The translations under genes and the position numbers were made by a program. A DNA stretch of 34,205 bases from Clostridiales bacterium (lineage in GTDB: Bacteria > Bacillota > Clostridia > Oscillospirales > Oscillospiraceae). The DNA lies in assembly GCA_022764045.1 (NCBI GenBank), contig JALERU010000074.1, positions 1 through 34,205 on the forward strand. The letters run 5' to 3'. Positions 7,926 to 15,385 of this stretch are shown one piece after another (the stretch's first letter is position 1; each line of letters starts with the position of its first letter). Under the pieces are notes generated by a model. That model searched no databases and was not told the origin of the DNA. It saw only the letters and a program-made list of their open reading frames with translations.

Positions 7926-8201
7926 ATGTACGAAGACAAGACTTTAGTATGCAAAGAGTGTGGCAACGAGTTCGTGTTCTCCGCCGGAGAGCAGGAGTTC
8001 TATGCAGAGAGAGGCTTCCAGAATGAACCTCAGCGCTGCAAGGCCTGCCGTGATGCTCGCAAGGCTGCTTCCCGCGGCCCTCGTGAGTATTTCACCGCGG
8101 TGTGCGCCTCCTGCGGCGGCGAGGCAAAGGTTCCTTTCGAGCCCAAGTCTGATCGTCCCGTCTACTGCAGCGAGTGCTTCGCTCGGATGAGAGAAGCTTA
8201 A
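7926..8201 (+). CDS. small zinc-ribbon protein with two four-cysteine motifs
   Basis: The 91-residue protein is made of two zinc-ribbon-like units. The first has CKECGN near residue 9 and CKACRD near residue 38. The second has CASCGG near residue 59 and CSECF near residue 77. This resembles the small zinc-ribbon family found widely in Firmicutes and Chloroflexi, which has no known function. The reading frame is well supported by the AAGAGAGGG site before the ATG at 7926, by the spaced CxxC pairs and by the terminator that follows. Its use of CGT, GCT and TTC codons differs from the strongly GC-biased neighbours and suggests high expression, although I did not compute codon statistics. It could be co-transcribed with sigH, since no promoter is clear in the 59-base gap. 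Confidence 0.8.
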   Translation: MYEDKTLVCKECGNEFVFSAGEQEFYAERGFQNEPQRCKACRDARKAASRGPREYFTAVCASCGGEAKVPFEPKSDRPVYCSECFARMREA

Positions 8202-8224
8202 TTTCTTAGAAATTAGCCTTTCCT

Positions 8225-8260
8225 AAGGGGTGTCAGAGAAATCTGACACCCCTTATTGTT
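8225..8260 (+). terminator. intrinsic terminator after the zinc-ribbon gene
   Basis: AAGGGGTGTCAGA at 8225-8237 pairs perfectly with 8242-8254 around a GAAA loop, followed by ATTGTTTCTT. Confidence 0.9.
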
Positions 8261-8387
8261 TCTTGGGAAAAGGCGGCCTGAAGCCAGTTTCCCTGGCCTG
8301 GAGGAGGGAAAGGGTGAGAAGGGGAAAATTTAATGGGTTAACACGCTAAAAAAGAGGAGGAAATTTGACCATTTCCTGGAAAAACCC

Positions 8388-8416
8388 TTGCAAAGGTGGA
8401 AAAACAGGGGTATAAT
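8388..8416 (+). promoter_or_regulatory. promoter of the CarD-family gene, with adjacent inverted repeat
   Basis: TTGCAA at 8388-8393, a 17-base spacer and TATAAT at 8411-8416. Just upstream, AGGAAAT at 8358-8364 and ATTTCCT at 8371-8377 form an inverted repeat that could be an operator or chance. The transcribed leader to the start at 8498 is about 75 bases. The rest of the roughly 300-base gap (8202-8497) holds only the preceding terminator and this promoter. Confidence 0.8.
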
Positions 8417-8497
8417 AAAACCGATTAATTCAATAGTTTATCAAGATGGAGGCGTCAGCAACCGAGTGTAGAGGAGACCGACCAGGAGGTGAGTTCG

Positions 8498-8977
8498 GTG
8501 TTCCAAATAGGAGATAAGATCGTCCATCCCATGCACGGCGCAGGGGTGGTGGATGAGATTGTAACACGAAAGATCAACGGCGTTCTGCGGGATTATTACA
8601 GCCTAAAGCTGCCCGTGGGCGGCATGCTGGTGATGATCCCCACGGAGAGTTGCGGCATCATCGGCGTTCGCTCCATTCTCAGTGGAGATGAAACCGAGCA
8701 GGTTTTGTGCACAATCTCTGAGCTGGAGGTGGAGATGGACGCCAACTGGAACCACCGATACCGGGCGAACATGGAACGGCTGAAAAGCGGAAACCTGCTG
8801 GAAGTGGCTAAGGTGGCCAAGGGTCTCATCCTGCGAGAAGCCCGGCGCGGGCTATCCACCGGAGAGCGAAAAATGCTCCATTCCGCCATGCAAATCCTTA
8901 TCTCAGAGGTGGGCTTGGCCCAATCCATCAGCTATCAAGAGGCGGAGGACCGCATTGAAGCGGCCCTTCACTCATAA
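8498..8977 (+). CDS. CarD/CdnL-family transcription regulator
   Basis: A 159-residue protein of the CarD/CdnL family. The N-terminal RNA-polymerase-interacting domain (about residues 1-60) starts with FQIGDKIVHPMHGAGVV, the family signature, and binds the RNA polymerase beta subunit. The rest is helical (NMERLKSGNLLEVAKVAKGLILRE, LSTGERKMLHSAMQILISEV) and corresponds to the DNA-contacting domain that stabilises open complexes in better studied members. A GTG at 8489 is in frame but lies inside the AGGAGG ribosome binding site. The GTG at 8498, eight bases after AGGAGG, gives the conserved start. It has its own promoter and terminator, so it is probably monocistronic. Confidence 0.88.
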   Translation: MFQIGDKIVHPMHGAGVVDEIVTRKINGVLRDYYSLKLPVGGMLVMIPTESCGIIGVRSILSGDETEQVLCTISELEVEMDANWNHRYRANMERLKSGNLLEVAKVAKGLILREARRGLSTGERKMLHSAMQILISEVGLAQSISYQEAEDRIEAALHS

Positions 8978-9006
8978 AATAAGGGTGTGTGCCCTGTCAA
9001 TGAGAG

Positions 9007-9031
9007 AAGGAGCCGTCAGGCTCCTTTTTTT
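9007..9031 (+). terminator. intrinsic terminator after the CarD-family gene
   Basis: AAGGAGCC and GGCTCCTT pair around a GTCA loop, followed by a run of seven T. It ends only 20 bases before ispD. No clear promoter is visible in that gap, so ispD may depend on read-through or on a promoter inside the CarD-family gene. Confidence 0.9.
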
Positions 9032-9051
9032 ACCAAGGAAAGGAGAAGAGA

Positions 9052-9786
9052 ATGAAGCTGCTGCGGAAGTTATTTTGCCGGGAGCGGGAGGAAGCCGCCC
9101 CCTTTTGCTCAGCGGTGATCGTGGCCGCGGGTCAGGCCTCCCGCATGGAGGGGATTGACAAGATCCTCTGTCCCATGGGGGGAGAGCCCTTGCTGCTCTA
9201 TGCCCTGGAGCCCTTCCAAGCCTCGGAGCTGGTGGATGAAATTGTGATCGTCACCCGGGAGGACTTGATGGTCCCCATCGGGACCCTGTGCAGCCAGCGG
9301 GGGATCACCAAGGTTCGCCGGGTGGTGAAGGGGGGAGACAGCCGGACCGAGTCGGTGCTGGCGGGCCTGGGGGAGACGGCCCCCGAGGCCGATCTCATCG
9401 CCATCCACGACGGCGCCCGTCCCTTCCTGTCCCTGGAAGTGATGGAGGTGGCCATTGCCACCGCCAGAGCCCGGGGGGCTGCCGCCCCGGCCATTCCCGT
9501 GAAGGACACCATCAAGGTGGCCCAAGACGGGGTGGTGAGCCAGACCCCCGAGCGGGCCCGGCTCTTCGCGGTGCAGACCCCCCAGGTCTTTGAGGCCTCC
9601 CTCATCAAGGCCGCCCTGACCAAGGCCCAGGAGGAGGGGGCGGTCCTGACCGACGACTGCTCCGCGGTGGAGCGGCTGGGCTTCCCGGTTTGCCTGACCG
9701 AGGGCAGCGAGGAAAACCTGAAGATCACAACCCCCAGGGACCTGATCTGGGGAGAGGCCATTTTGGCGGAAAGGATGAGAGGATGA
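9052..9786 (+). CDS. ispD: 2-C-methyl-D-erythritol 4-phosphate cytidylyltransferase
   Basis: IspD joins CTP to methylerythritol phosphate, the third step of the non-mevalonate isoprenoid pathway. In the 244 residues, [13 protein letters not shown] near residue 23 is the nucleotide-binding loop, with the catalytic Lys in [33 protein letters not shown] near 122 and the later AIPVKDTIK and TPQVFE are family motifs, and [11 protein letters not shown] follows near residue 203. The N-terminal 17 residues ([13 protein letters not shown]) are an extra basic segment. AAAGGAGAAGAG precedes the ATG. Its stop overlaps the start of ispF by four bases, so the two steps are translationally coupled. IspE is not in this window. 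Confidence 0.95.
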   Translation: MKLLRKLFCREREEAAPFCSAVIVAAGQASRMEGIDKILCPMGGEPLLLYALEPFQASELVDEIVIVTREDLMVPIGTLCSQRGITKVRRVVKGGDSRTESVLAGLGETAPEADLIAIHDGARPFLSLEVMEVAIATARARGAAAPAIPVKDTIKVAQDGVVSQTPERARLFAVQTPQVFEASLIKAALTKAQEEGAVLTDDCSAVERLGFPVCLTEGSEENLKITTPRDLIWGEAILAERMRG

Positions 9787-10262
9787 GAATTGGGCATGGT
9801 TACGACGTGCACCGGCTGGTCACCGGCCGGAAGCTGATTTTGGGGGGCGTGGAGATCCCCCACCACCTGGGCCTGCTGGGGCACTCGGACGCGGACGTGG
9901 CCACCCACGCCCTGATGGACGCCCTGCTGGGGGCGGCGGCCCTGGGGGACATCGGCCAGCTCTTTCCGGACACCGACCCGGCCTATCTGGGGGCGTCCAG
10001 CCTGGATCTGCTGGGAAGGGTCATGGACCGGCTGGCTCAGGCGGGCTGGCGGGTGGAGAATGTGGACCTCACCATCCTGGCCCAGCGGCCAAAGCTCAAG
10101 GACTACATTCCTCAGATGCGGCAGAATTACGCCCGGGCCATGGGCCTGCCGGTGACCGCCATCAGCGTGAAGGCCACCACAGAGGAGGGCCTGGGCTTCA
10201 CCGGCACGGAGCAGGGGATCGCCGCCCACGGGGTGGCGCTGTTGGAGGCTCTGGCGCTGTGA
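9783..10262 (+). CDS. ispF: 2-C-methyl-D-erythritol 2,4-cyclodiphosphate synthase
   Basis: IspF is a homotrimeric zinc enzyme that cyclises the CDP-methylerythritol phosphate intermediate with release of CMP. The 159 residues begin with [12 protein letters not shown] (zinc ligands Asp8 and His10), followed by [13 protein letters not shown] with the third zinc histidine, [12 protein letters not shown] and, near the C-terminus, [12 protein letters not shown]. The ATG at 9783 overlaps the stop of ispD (ATGA). The transcript appears to end at the hairpin at 10309-10345, which runs directly into the next gene's start. Confidence 0.96.
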   Translation: MRIGHGYDVHRLVTGRKLILGGVEIPHHLGLLGHSDADVATHALMDALLGAAALGDIGQLFPDTDPAYLGASSLDLLGRVMDRLAQAGWRVENVDLTILAQRPKLKDYIPQMRQNYARAMGLPVTAISVKATTEEGLGFTGTEQGIAAHGVALLEALAL

Positions 10263-10308
10263 AATAGGAAAGGGTCCGGCCCCTCGGGGAAAGCCTCGAC
10301 ACAATTCC

Positions 10309-10345
10309 GCTCCTCCCGCATACACTGGTGCGGGAGGAGCTTTTT
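10309..10345 (+). terminator. terminator-like hairpin that contains the next gene's ribosome binding site
   Basis: GCTCCTCCCGCA at 10309-10320 pairs perfectly (12 bp) with TGCGGGAGGAGC at 10329-10340 around an 8-base loop, followed by five T and then directly by the ATG of the DUF3343 gene at 10346. It has the form of an intrinsic terminator for ispF. Its 3' arm also holds GGGAGGAG, the only ribosome binding site for that ATG, so folding would both stop transcription and mask translation initiation. Confidence 0.75.
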
Positions 10346-10597
10346 ATGGTATATCTGATTATGTGCCGATCCCTGACCTACGCCCAGCGGGTGTCCAACG
10401 CCCTGGAGCGGTCAGGGGTCCCGGCCCGGGTCCTTCGGTCTCCCGGCGAGATCTCTCCCACCGGATGCAGCTATTCGGTGAAGATCGCTGCCCGGAACCT
10501 GGCCCGGGCACTGACCGTTCTCAACGGCGTTGGGGTGCCCTATCTGGGGGTCTATGTCAACACGGCGGGATACGGTTACCGGGAGGTGGAACTGTGA
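10346..10597 (+). CDS. DUF3343 protein, putative sulfur/selenium carrier
   Basis: An 83-residue protein that I place in DUF3343, a family annotated as putative Se/S carrier-like and often found near YedF, SelD or cysteine-desulfurase-like enzymes. MVYLIMCRSLTYAQRVSNAL forms a strand and helix, and EISPTGCSYSVKI near residues 36-48 carries the single conserved-type cysteine that could hold a persulfide or selenide. An upstream GTG at 10328 is in frame but lies in the loop of the hairpin, so the ATG at 10346 is used here. The stop codon overlaps the GTG start of the downstream aminotransferase class V gene (GTGA), so the two are translationally coupled. The carrier function is inference from family context. 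Confidence 0.8.
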   Translation: MVYLIMCRSLTYAQRVSNALERSGVPARVLRSPGEISPTGCSYSVKIAARNLARALTVLNGVGVPYLGVYVNTAGYGYREVEL

Positions 10598-11712
10598 TCT
10601 ATCTTGACAGTGCCGCCACCACCTTTCAAAAACCCCCCGCTGTTTCCCGGGCGGTGCGGGGGGCCATGGCCTCCATGACCAGCCCCGGACGGGGGACCTA
10701 CGGCCCGGCAGCCCGGGCCTCCCGGACCCTGCTGGCCTGCCGGGAGGAGGCGGCCGCCCTGTTCCAGGTGGCCCAGCCTGAGCGGGTGGTGCTGACCTTC
10801 AACGCCACCCATGGACTGAATATCGCGGTAAAATCTCTGGTCAAACCCGGCGCCAGCGTGCTGCTGTCGGGCTATGAGCACAACGCCGTCACCCGCCCCC
10901 TGGCCGCCATTCCGGGGGTACAGGTGGAGGTGGTCCGGGCACCTTTGTTCTGCCCCGGCCTCTTTTTGGAGGAATTGGAGCGATGCCTGACCCCCCAGGT
11001 GGATGTGATGATCTGTACCCATGTTTCCAATGTGTTTGGTTATGTGCTGCCCATGGAGGAGATCGCCGCCCTGTGCCGGCGGCGGGGGGTGGCTCTCATT
11101 GTGGACGCATCCCAGTCGGCGGGGGTTCTGCCCGTGCGCCTGGAGGACTGGGGGGCGGCCTTTGTGGCCATGCCGGGGCACAAGGGCCTTTACGGCCCCC
11201 AGGGCACCGGCCTGCTGCTGTGCCGGGAGCTGGGGGAACCCCTTTTGGCCGGGGGCACCGGGAGCTTGTCCCGGCAGCCTGACATGCCGGATTTTCTGCC
11301 GGACCGGCTGGAGGCGGGCACCCACAACGTCCCCGGGGCGGCGGGGCTGCTGGAGGGGCTGCGGTTCCTGCGCCGGCGAGGAATCCGTCCCCTGTTCCGC
11401 CACGAGACGGCACTCATCAGCCAGGCAGCCAAGGGGCTGTCCCGTCTGCCCCGGGTACAGGTCTACTGGGCGGGGGAAAAGGGCTGCCAGGGGGGTGTTC
11501 TCTCCTTCCGGGTGGCCGGACGGGACCCGGGCTGGGTGGCCGACCGGCTGGGGCAGCAGGGAATCGCTGTGCGGGCGGGGCTCCACTGCGCCCCCCTGGC
11601 CCATGCCACCGGGGGCACGGAGGCCACCGGGACCGTGCGGATGAGCGTTTCGGCCTTCAACACCGAGAGGGAGGTGGAGCGATTTCTGGGGGCCATGGGA
11701 AAACTTGGATAA
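10594..11712 (+). CDS. cysteine desulfurase-like aminotransferase class V enzyme
   Basis: A 372-residue PLP enzyme of the NifS/SufS fold group. YLDSAATTFQKPPAV at the N-terminus, SGYEHNAVTRPL (His of the active site), VDASQSAG near residue 171 (PLP-ring Asp) and MPGHKGLYGPQGTG with the PLP lysine at residue 197 are all present. RAGLHCAPLAH places the sulfur-accepting cysteine at residue 332. The mobile-loop context resembles the cysteine desulfurase family fused to SelD-type neighbourhoods rather than IscS of the isc operon, and no IscU or SufBCD is nearby. Likely reactions are cysteine to alanine plus enzyme persulfide, or selenocysteine lyase activity, with delivery to the coupled DUF3343 protein. 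The start is GTG at 10594 after GGGAGG, overlapping the DUF3343 stop. Confidence 0.85.
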   Translation: MIYLDSAATTFQKPPAVSRAVRGAMASMTSPGRGTYGPAARASRTLLACREEAAALFQVAQPERVVLTFNATHGLNIAVKSLVKPGASVLLSGYEHNAVTRPLAAIPGVQVEVVRAPLFCPGLFLEELERCLTPQVDVMICTHVSNVFGYVLPMEEIAALCRRRGVALIVDASQSAGVLPVRLEDWGAAFVAMPGHKGLYGPQGTGLLLCRELGEPLLAGGTGSLSRQPDMPDFLPDRLEAGTHNVPGAAGLLEGLRFLRRRGIRPLFRHETALISQAAKGLSRLPRVQVYWAGEKGCQGGVLSFRVAGRDPGWVADRLGQQGIAVRAGLHCAPLAHATGGTEATGTVRMSVSAFNTEREVERFLGAMGKLG

Positions 11713-11720
11713 TCCGCGAG

Positions 11721-11752
11721 GAAAGCGCCCTGGATGCAGGGGCGCTTTCTTC
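11721..11752 (+). terminator. hairpin after the cysteine desulfurase-like gene, probable terminator
   Basis: GAAAGCGCCC at 11721-11730 pairs with GGGCGCTTTC at 11740-11749 around a 9-base loop, followed by a weak T stretch (TTCC). It lies nine bases after the stop codon. Confidence 0.65.
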
Positions 11753-11785
11753 CTGGAAAAAGGGAAATTTCCCCCGTTGCCGGGG

Positions 11786-11814
11786 TTGTAAAAGGGACGG
11801 AAATAAAGTATAAT
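11786..11814 (+). promoter_or_regulatory. promoter of cdaA-cdaR
   Basis: TTGTAA at 11786-11791, a 17-base spacer and TATAAT at 11809-11814. A second TATAAT at 11824-11829 lacks a matching -35. The start codon at 11871 is 57 bases after the -10. Confidence 0.75.
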
Positions 11815-11870
11815 GACTTGATATTATAATAGGATACTTGGCGGATTATACCCTGAAGGAGGTGGAAGGC

Positions 11871-12746
11871 GTGGCGTCTTTTTTGCAATATTGTGTCAAT
11901 ACGATGGGCTATTTGCGCCTGATTACGGTCTCTGATATCGTGGATATCGCGCTGTTGTCCTTCCTCTTCTATAAGTGCATCGGCATCTTTCAAAGGACCA
12001 ACGCCGGAAAGGTAGCCAAGGCCCTGCTGCTGCTGGTGGTGGCCATGTGGGTCTCCTACCAGTTTAACCTCAACGCCATCAACTTTATTCTGGACAAGGC
12101 GGTGGAGCTGGGCTTGCTGGCTCTGGTGGTGATTTTCCAACCGGAGATCCGCCGGTTTTTGGAGCGGATCGGCAGCAACAACGTCTCCCGGTTCTCCCGG
12201 TTTTTCCACAACGACGCGCCCATGACCGACATGGAGGAGACCATCCGGGAGACGGTGGAGGCCTACGCGGAGATGTCGAAAAACCGGGTGGGCGCGCTGA
12301 TGGTGTTCGAGCGGGAGACCGACCTGTCCAACGTGATCTCCTCCGGCACGCCCTTCCAGTCCACGGTGACCAGCGAGCTGCTGAAAAACATCTTCTACCC
12401 CAATGCCCCCCTCCACGACGGCGCGGTGGTGGTCCGGCAGGGGAAGATTGCCGCCGCCGCCTGTATGCTCCCCATGTCTGAGAGCATGAACCTGAGCAAG
12501 GACCTGGGTATGCGCCACCGGGCCGGCTTGGGCATGAGCGAGCGCTCCGACGCGGTGGTGGCCATTGTCTCGGAGGAGACGGGGGCCATCTCCGTGGTCA
12601 TCAATGGCAATCTCCGCCGCCACCTGTCCCCGGAAACCCTGGGGCGGGTCCTCAGCAATGAGCTGCTTCCCAGAGAAGAGCAGGACACCGGAAAGAATTG
12701 GGCCAGCAGCCTGCTGTTTTGGAAGGGGAGGGGAGAAAAGCCGTGA
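11871..12746 (+). CDS. cdaA: diadenylate cyclase CdaA (c-di-AMP synthase)
   Basis: CdaA makes the second messenger c-di-AMP from two ATP at the membrane; in Firmicutes this controls potassium and osmolyte transport and wall homeostasis. Three hydrophobic segments are visible at about residues 14-38, 45-63 and 72-92, ending in FQPEIRRFLERIG. The DAC (DisA_N) domain, about residues 115-255, contains GALMVFE, the NAPLHDGAVVV motif that binds ATP and metal, and the MRHRAGLGMSERSDA motif. The 291-residue length fits the family. A TTG at 11838 is in frame, but AAGGAGG at 11856-11862 is correctly spaced only for the GTG at 11871. It overlaps cdaR by four bases. The usual third gene glmM does not follow. 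Confidence 0.95.
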   Translation: MASFLQYCVNTMGYLRLITVSDIVDIALLSFLFYKCIGIFQRTNAGKVAKALLLLVVAMWVSYQFNLNAINFILDKAVELGLLALVVIFQPEIRRFLERIGSNNVSRFSRFFHNDAPMTDMEETIRETVEAYAEMSKNRVGALMVFERETDLSNVISSGTPFQSTVTSELLKNIFYPNAPLHDGAVVVRQGKIAAAACMLPMSESMNLSKDLGMRHRAGLGMSERSDAVVAIVSEETGAISVVINGNLRRHLSPETLGRVLSNELLPREEQDTGKNWASSLLFWKGRGEKP

Positions 12747-13984
12747 CCAACCCAAAGAAAACACGAAAGATGTTTAACATTGCCCTGGCCATTGTTCTGG
12801 CAGTGGGCGTGTGGCTGTATGTGGTCAATGTGGAAAACCCCACGGGGACCAGCACCGTCCGGGACATCCCGGTGACCCTCACTGGGGAAGCCGATCTGGC
12901 GGAAAAGGGCCTCATGGTAACCCAGCAAAGCGACGACAGCATTTCCCTCAAGCTTTCGGGCCGGAAAAAGACCCTGATGAAGCTGAACAAGAAGAATATT
13001 ACCCTGGTGCTGAATGTCTCCTCCATTACCGCGGAGGGGGAGCATACCTTGAGCTGTAAGACGGATTTCCCCAATAACCTCAGCTCGGAAAGCGTCAGCG
13101 TTTCCGACTGGGATGACCTGCGGGTGACGGTGACGGTGGAAAAGCTGGTGACCAAGGAGATCCCCGTCCGGGGTGAGTTCATCGGCACCGAGGCCGAGCA
13201 CTGCCTGGCCGGCACCGTGACCACCGACCCGGACACCCTGGAGCTGAAGGGCCCGGCGGATACCCTGAAGAAGATTTCCTACGCCTCCGCTTCGGTGGGA
13301 GGCAAGGAGATCAGCGACAACTTGGTGGAGACGGTACCCGTGGTCTTCATGGGAAACGACGGGACCCCCGCAGACCGGAAAAACGTCACCGCCAGCGCGG
13401 AGACAGTGGAGGTCACCGTTCCGGTGCGCCGGGTGGTCTCCCTCCCCCTGACGGTGGACCTGATCGACGGCGGCGGCGCCACCAAGGAGGACGTGAAGAC
13501 CACCATTACCCCCAGCACCATTACTGTGGCGGCCCAGGAGGAGGGAGAGACCCTGCCGGCGTCCATCTCCCTGGGAGAGATCGACCTGAGCGATGTGCTG
13601 GGCGACACCTCTTATACCATCCCCATCCGGCTGCCCAGTGGGGTGACCGCCTGGGGAAAGGGCAGCCACTACGCCACCGTGAGCCTGTCCTTTGGGCAGC
13701 TTGCCACCCGCCAACTGGGGGTGACCAATGTCACCCTGAAAAATATCCCCCAGGACTGCGATGCCAGCCTGGTCAGCCAAACCCTCTATGTGTGGGTTCG
13801 GGGAACCCCCGATCTCGTGGAGAAAATCACCCCCAGCCAGATTGAGGTAGAGGTGGATCTGTCCGGTCTTTCCCCTGGGGACGAGCTCCACCGGCTGCCC
13901 GCCAAGGTGACGCTGAAGGAGGGAACGGAAGGCGTGGGCGTGATGGGCAGCCATTATAGCGTGGCTCTGCGCCTGGCGGAGTAG
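12743..13984 (+). CDS. cdaR: YbbR-domain protein, CdaA regulator CdaR
   Basis: A 413-residue membrane-anchored protein. Residues about 10-28 (MFNIALAIVLAVGVWLYV) form one transmembrane helix, and the rest is a chain of about four extracytoplasmic YbbR repeats, recognisable by repeated beta-rich units such as RDIPVTLTGEADLAEKGLMV, KEIPVRGEFIG with DTLELKGPADTLKKI, and LPLTVDLIDGG. In other Firmicutes CdaR binds CdaA and modulates c-di-AMP production in response to the envelope. The GTG start at 12743 overlaps the cdaA stop (GTGA), so the two should be made in step. The frame extends further upstream inside cdaA, but the ribosome binding site GGGGAG and membrane-helix position favour this start. 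Confidence 0.9.
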   Translation: MTNPKKTRKMFNIALAIVLAVGVWLYVVNVENPTGTSTVRDIPVTLTGEADLAEKGLMVTQQSDDSISLKLSGRKKTLMKLNKKNITLVLNVSSITAEGEHTLSCKTDFPNNLSSESVSVSDWDDLRVTVTVEKLVTKEIPVRGEFIGTEAEHCLAGTVTTDPDTLELKGPADTLKKISYASASVGGKEISDNLVETVPVVFMGNDGTPADRKNVTASAETVEVTVPVRRVVSLPLTVDLIDGGGATKEDVKTTITPSTITVAAQEEGETLPASISLGEIDLSDVLGDTSYTIPIRLPSGVTAWGKGSHYATVSLSFGQLATRQLGVTNVTLKNIPQDCDASLVSQTLYVWVRGTPDLVEKITPSQIEVEVDLSGLSPGDELHRLPAKVTLKEGTEGVGVMGSHYSVALRLAE

Positions 13985-14024
13985 ACCCCATCCAACCCTT
14001 GAAACAAGTTGTAAGGAGGTTTTT

Positions 14025-14468
14025 ATGGAACAGATCGCAATGGTAAAATCCCTTTTGAATAACGGCATGGCCCAGGTGATGGTCCAGCGGGAAACCGCCT
14101 GTGGCGCCGCCCACAGTTGTGCTGACTGCGCCGGCTGTGAGAAAATGATGACCCGCACGGAAAATGTGGTGGTGGCTTACAATGACGCGGGCGCCCACCC
14201 CGGCGACACCGTGAAGGTGCGCAGCGAGAACGCCACGTTTTTTAAGACGGCGGCCATTGTCTATATCCTGCCTCTGATCCTGGCCATGGTGTTCTATGGC
14301 GTGGCCTCGGCCATGGCCCTGGGGGGAGAAGGCCTTCGGGCCCTCTGTGCCGGCGTTGGCTTTTGCATCGGCGTGGCCATTGCCGTGGGCTGGGACCGCC
14401 ACATGAAAAAGATTAGCGGCCTGCGTTTTCACATTGTGGAGATTAGGAAAGCATGTTCGGGTATGTAA
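14025..14468 (+). CDS. RseC/MucC-family membrane protein
   Basis: A 147-residue protein of the SoxR-reducing system/RseC (MucC) family. The N-terminal domain contains a cysteine cluster (ACGAAHSCADCAGCEK, about residues 25-40), as in the family, where a Cys-rich motif may bind an iron-sulfur cluster or take part in redox. Two transmembrane helices follow at about residues 74-97 and 105-122, and the C-terminus is cytoplasmic. In proteobacteria RseC works with the Rnf-like Rsx complex; in Firmicutes the function is unclear. TAAGGAGG is well placed before the ATG. The gene lies 40 bases after cdaR without a visible promoter and overlaps the next gene by 16 bases, so it may be part of the cda transcript. 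Confidence 0.82.
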   Translation: MEQIAMVKSLLNNGMAQVMVQRETACGAAHSCADCAGCEKMMTRTENVVVAYNDAGAHPGDTVKVRSENATFFKTAAIVYILPLILAMVFYGVASAMALGGEGLRALCAGVGFCIGVAIAVGWDRHMKKISGLRFHIVEIRKACSGM

Positions 14469-15385
14469 GGGCGGTCACCCCTGTCCTTGCCCCGGAGGAT
14501 GCCCAGCGATATGAGGCAGTCTACTGCGGCCTGTGCCGGACCCTGGGGGACCGGTACGGCAGGACTGCCCAACTGATTCTCAACTACGATTTTGTCTTTC
14601 TGGCCCTTCTGCTGGCCCGGCCGGAGGAGGAGGGGACTGAGTTTCCCTGCTGCACCTGTCCGGTCCACCCCTGGCGGAAGAAGGCCTGCTGGCTGGGAAG
14701 CCCCGCCCTGACGGCGGCGGCCGACGCCACGGTGATCCTCACCTGGTGGAAGCTCCAGGACGCCATCGCCGACGGCGGGGTGGCCGAGCGGCTGAAAAGC
14801 CGGGCCGCCGCCCTGGCCCTGGGCCGCCACTACCGGCAGGCGGCCGCCTATCGCCCCGCCTTTGACGAAACCGTTCGGTCCTGCCTGGAGGAGCTGCACC
14901 AGCTGGAAAAAGACAACACCCCCTCCCTGGACCGCCCGGCGGATACCTTCGCCCGGATTCTACAGGGGGCAGCCACCGAGACCGATCTGGCCGCCCGCAC
15001 CAACGGCATCCGGCAGATCCTCTACCACGTGGGCCGGTGGATCTATCTGGCCGACGCCTGGGACGACCTGGCCGAGGACCGGAAGGAGGGAAACTACAAC
15101 CCCCTTTTGGCCCGGTACGGCCACCAGGCGGAGGAGGCCAAGGACGCCCTGCGGGAGACCATGCACGTCTCACTGGGCCTGGCGGACACCGCTTTTTCCC
15201 TGCTGGACTGGGGCGCGTGGGAGCCTTTGCTGGGGCACATTCTCCACACCGGCCTGCCCGCTGTGGAGGAGGCCGTCTTTACCGGCCAGTGGAAGCAGCG
15301 GAATCAAAGAATCCGATCCCATCACAATCAAAGCGCCGGGACAGTCCCGGAGCAGATCAATAAGGAGAACGACAAGTATGAATGA
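14453..15385 (+). CDS. DUF5685 family protein of unknown function
   Basis: A 310-residue, mostly helical protein that matches the DUF5685 family, for which no function is known. The N-terminus [20 protein letters not shown] is followed by [13 protein letters not shown] (residues 25-35) and [17 protein letters not shown] near residues 68-80, so six cysteines plus His lie in two clusters that could bind a metal or heme-like group. Later helices contain [26 protein letters not shown], whose DxxDD pattern recalls prenyl-synthase-like or terpenoid-fold helices; this likeness is only a visual impression. It overlaps the RseC-like gene by 16 bases and the J-domain gene by eight, which strongly suggests one operon and a common task. 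Confidence 0.75.
   Translation: MFGYVRAVTPVLAPEDAQRYEAVYCGLCRTLGDRYGRTAQLILNYDFVFLALLLARPEEEGTEFPCCTCPVHPWRKKACWLGSPALTAAADATVILTWWKLQDAIADGGVAERLKSRAAALALGRHYRQAAAYRPAFDETVRSCLEELHQLEKDNTPSLDRPADTFARILQGAATETDLAARTNGIRQILYHVGRWIYLADAWDDLAEDRKEGNYNPLLARYGHQAEEAKDALRETMHVSLGLADTAFSLLDWGAWEPLLGHILHTGLPAVEEAVFTGQWKQRNQRIRSHHNQSAGTVPEQINKENDKYE

Noticed and set aside
8365-8415. Tiny 16-codon frame from TTG at 8365 behind a GAGGAGG sequence
   Set aside because: It runs through the -35 and -10 boxes of the CarD-family promoter and so would precede the transcript start.
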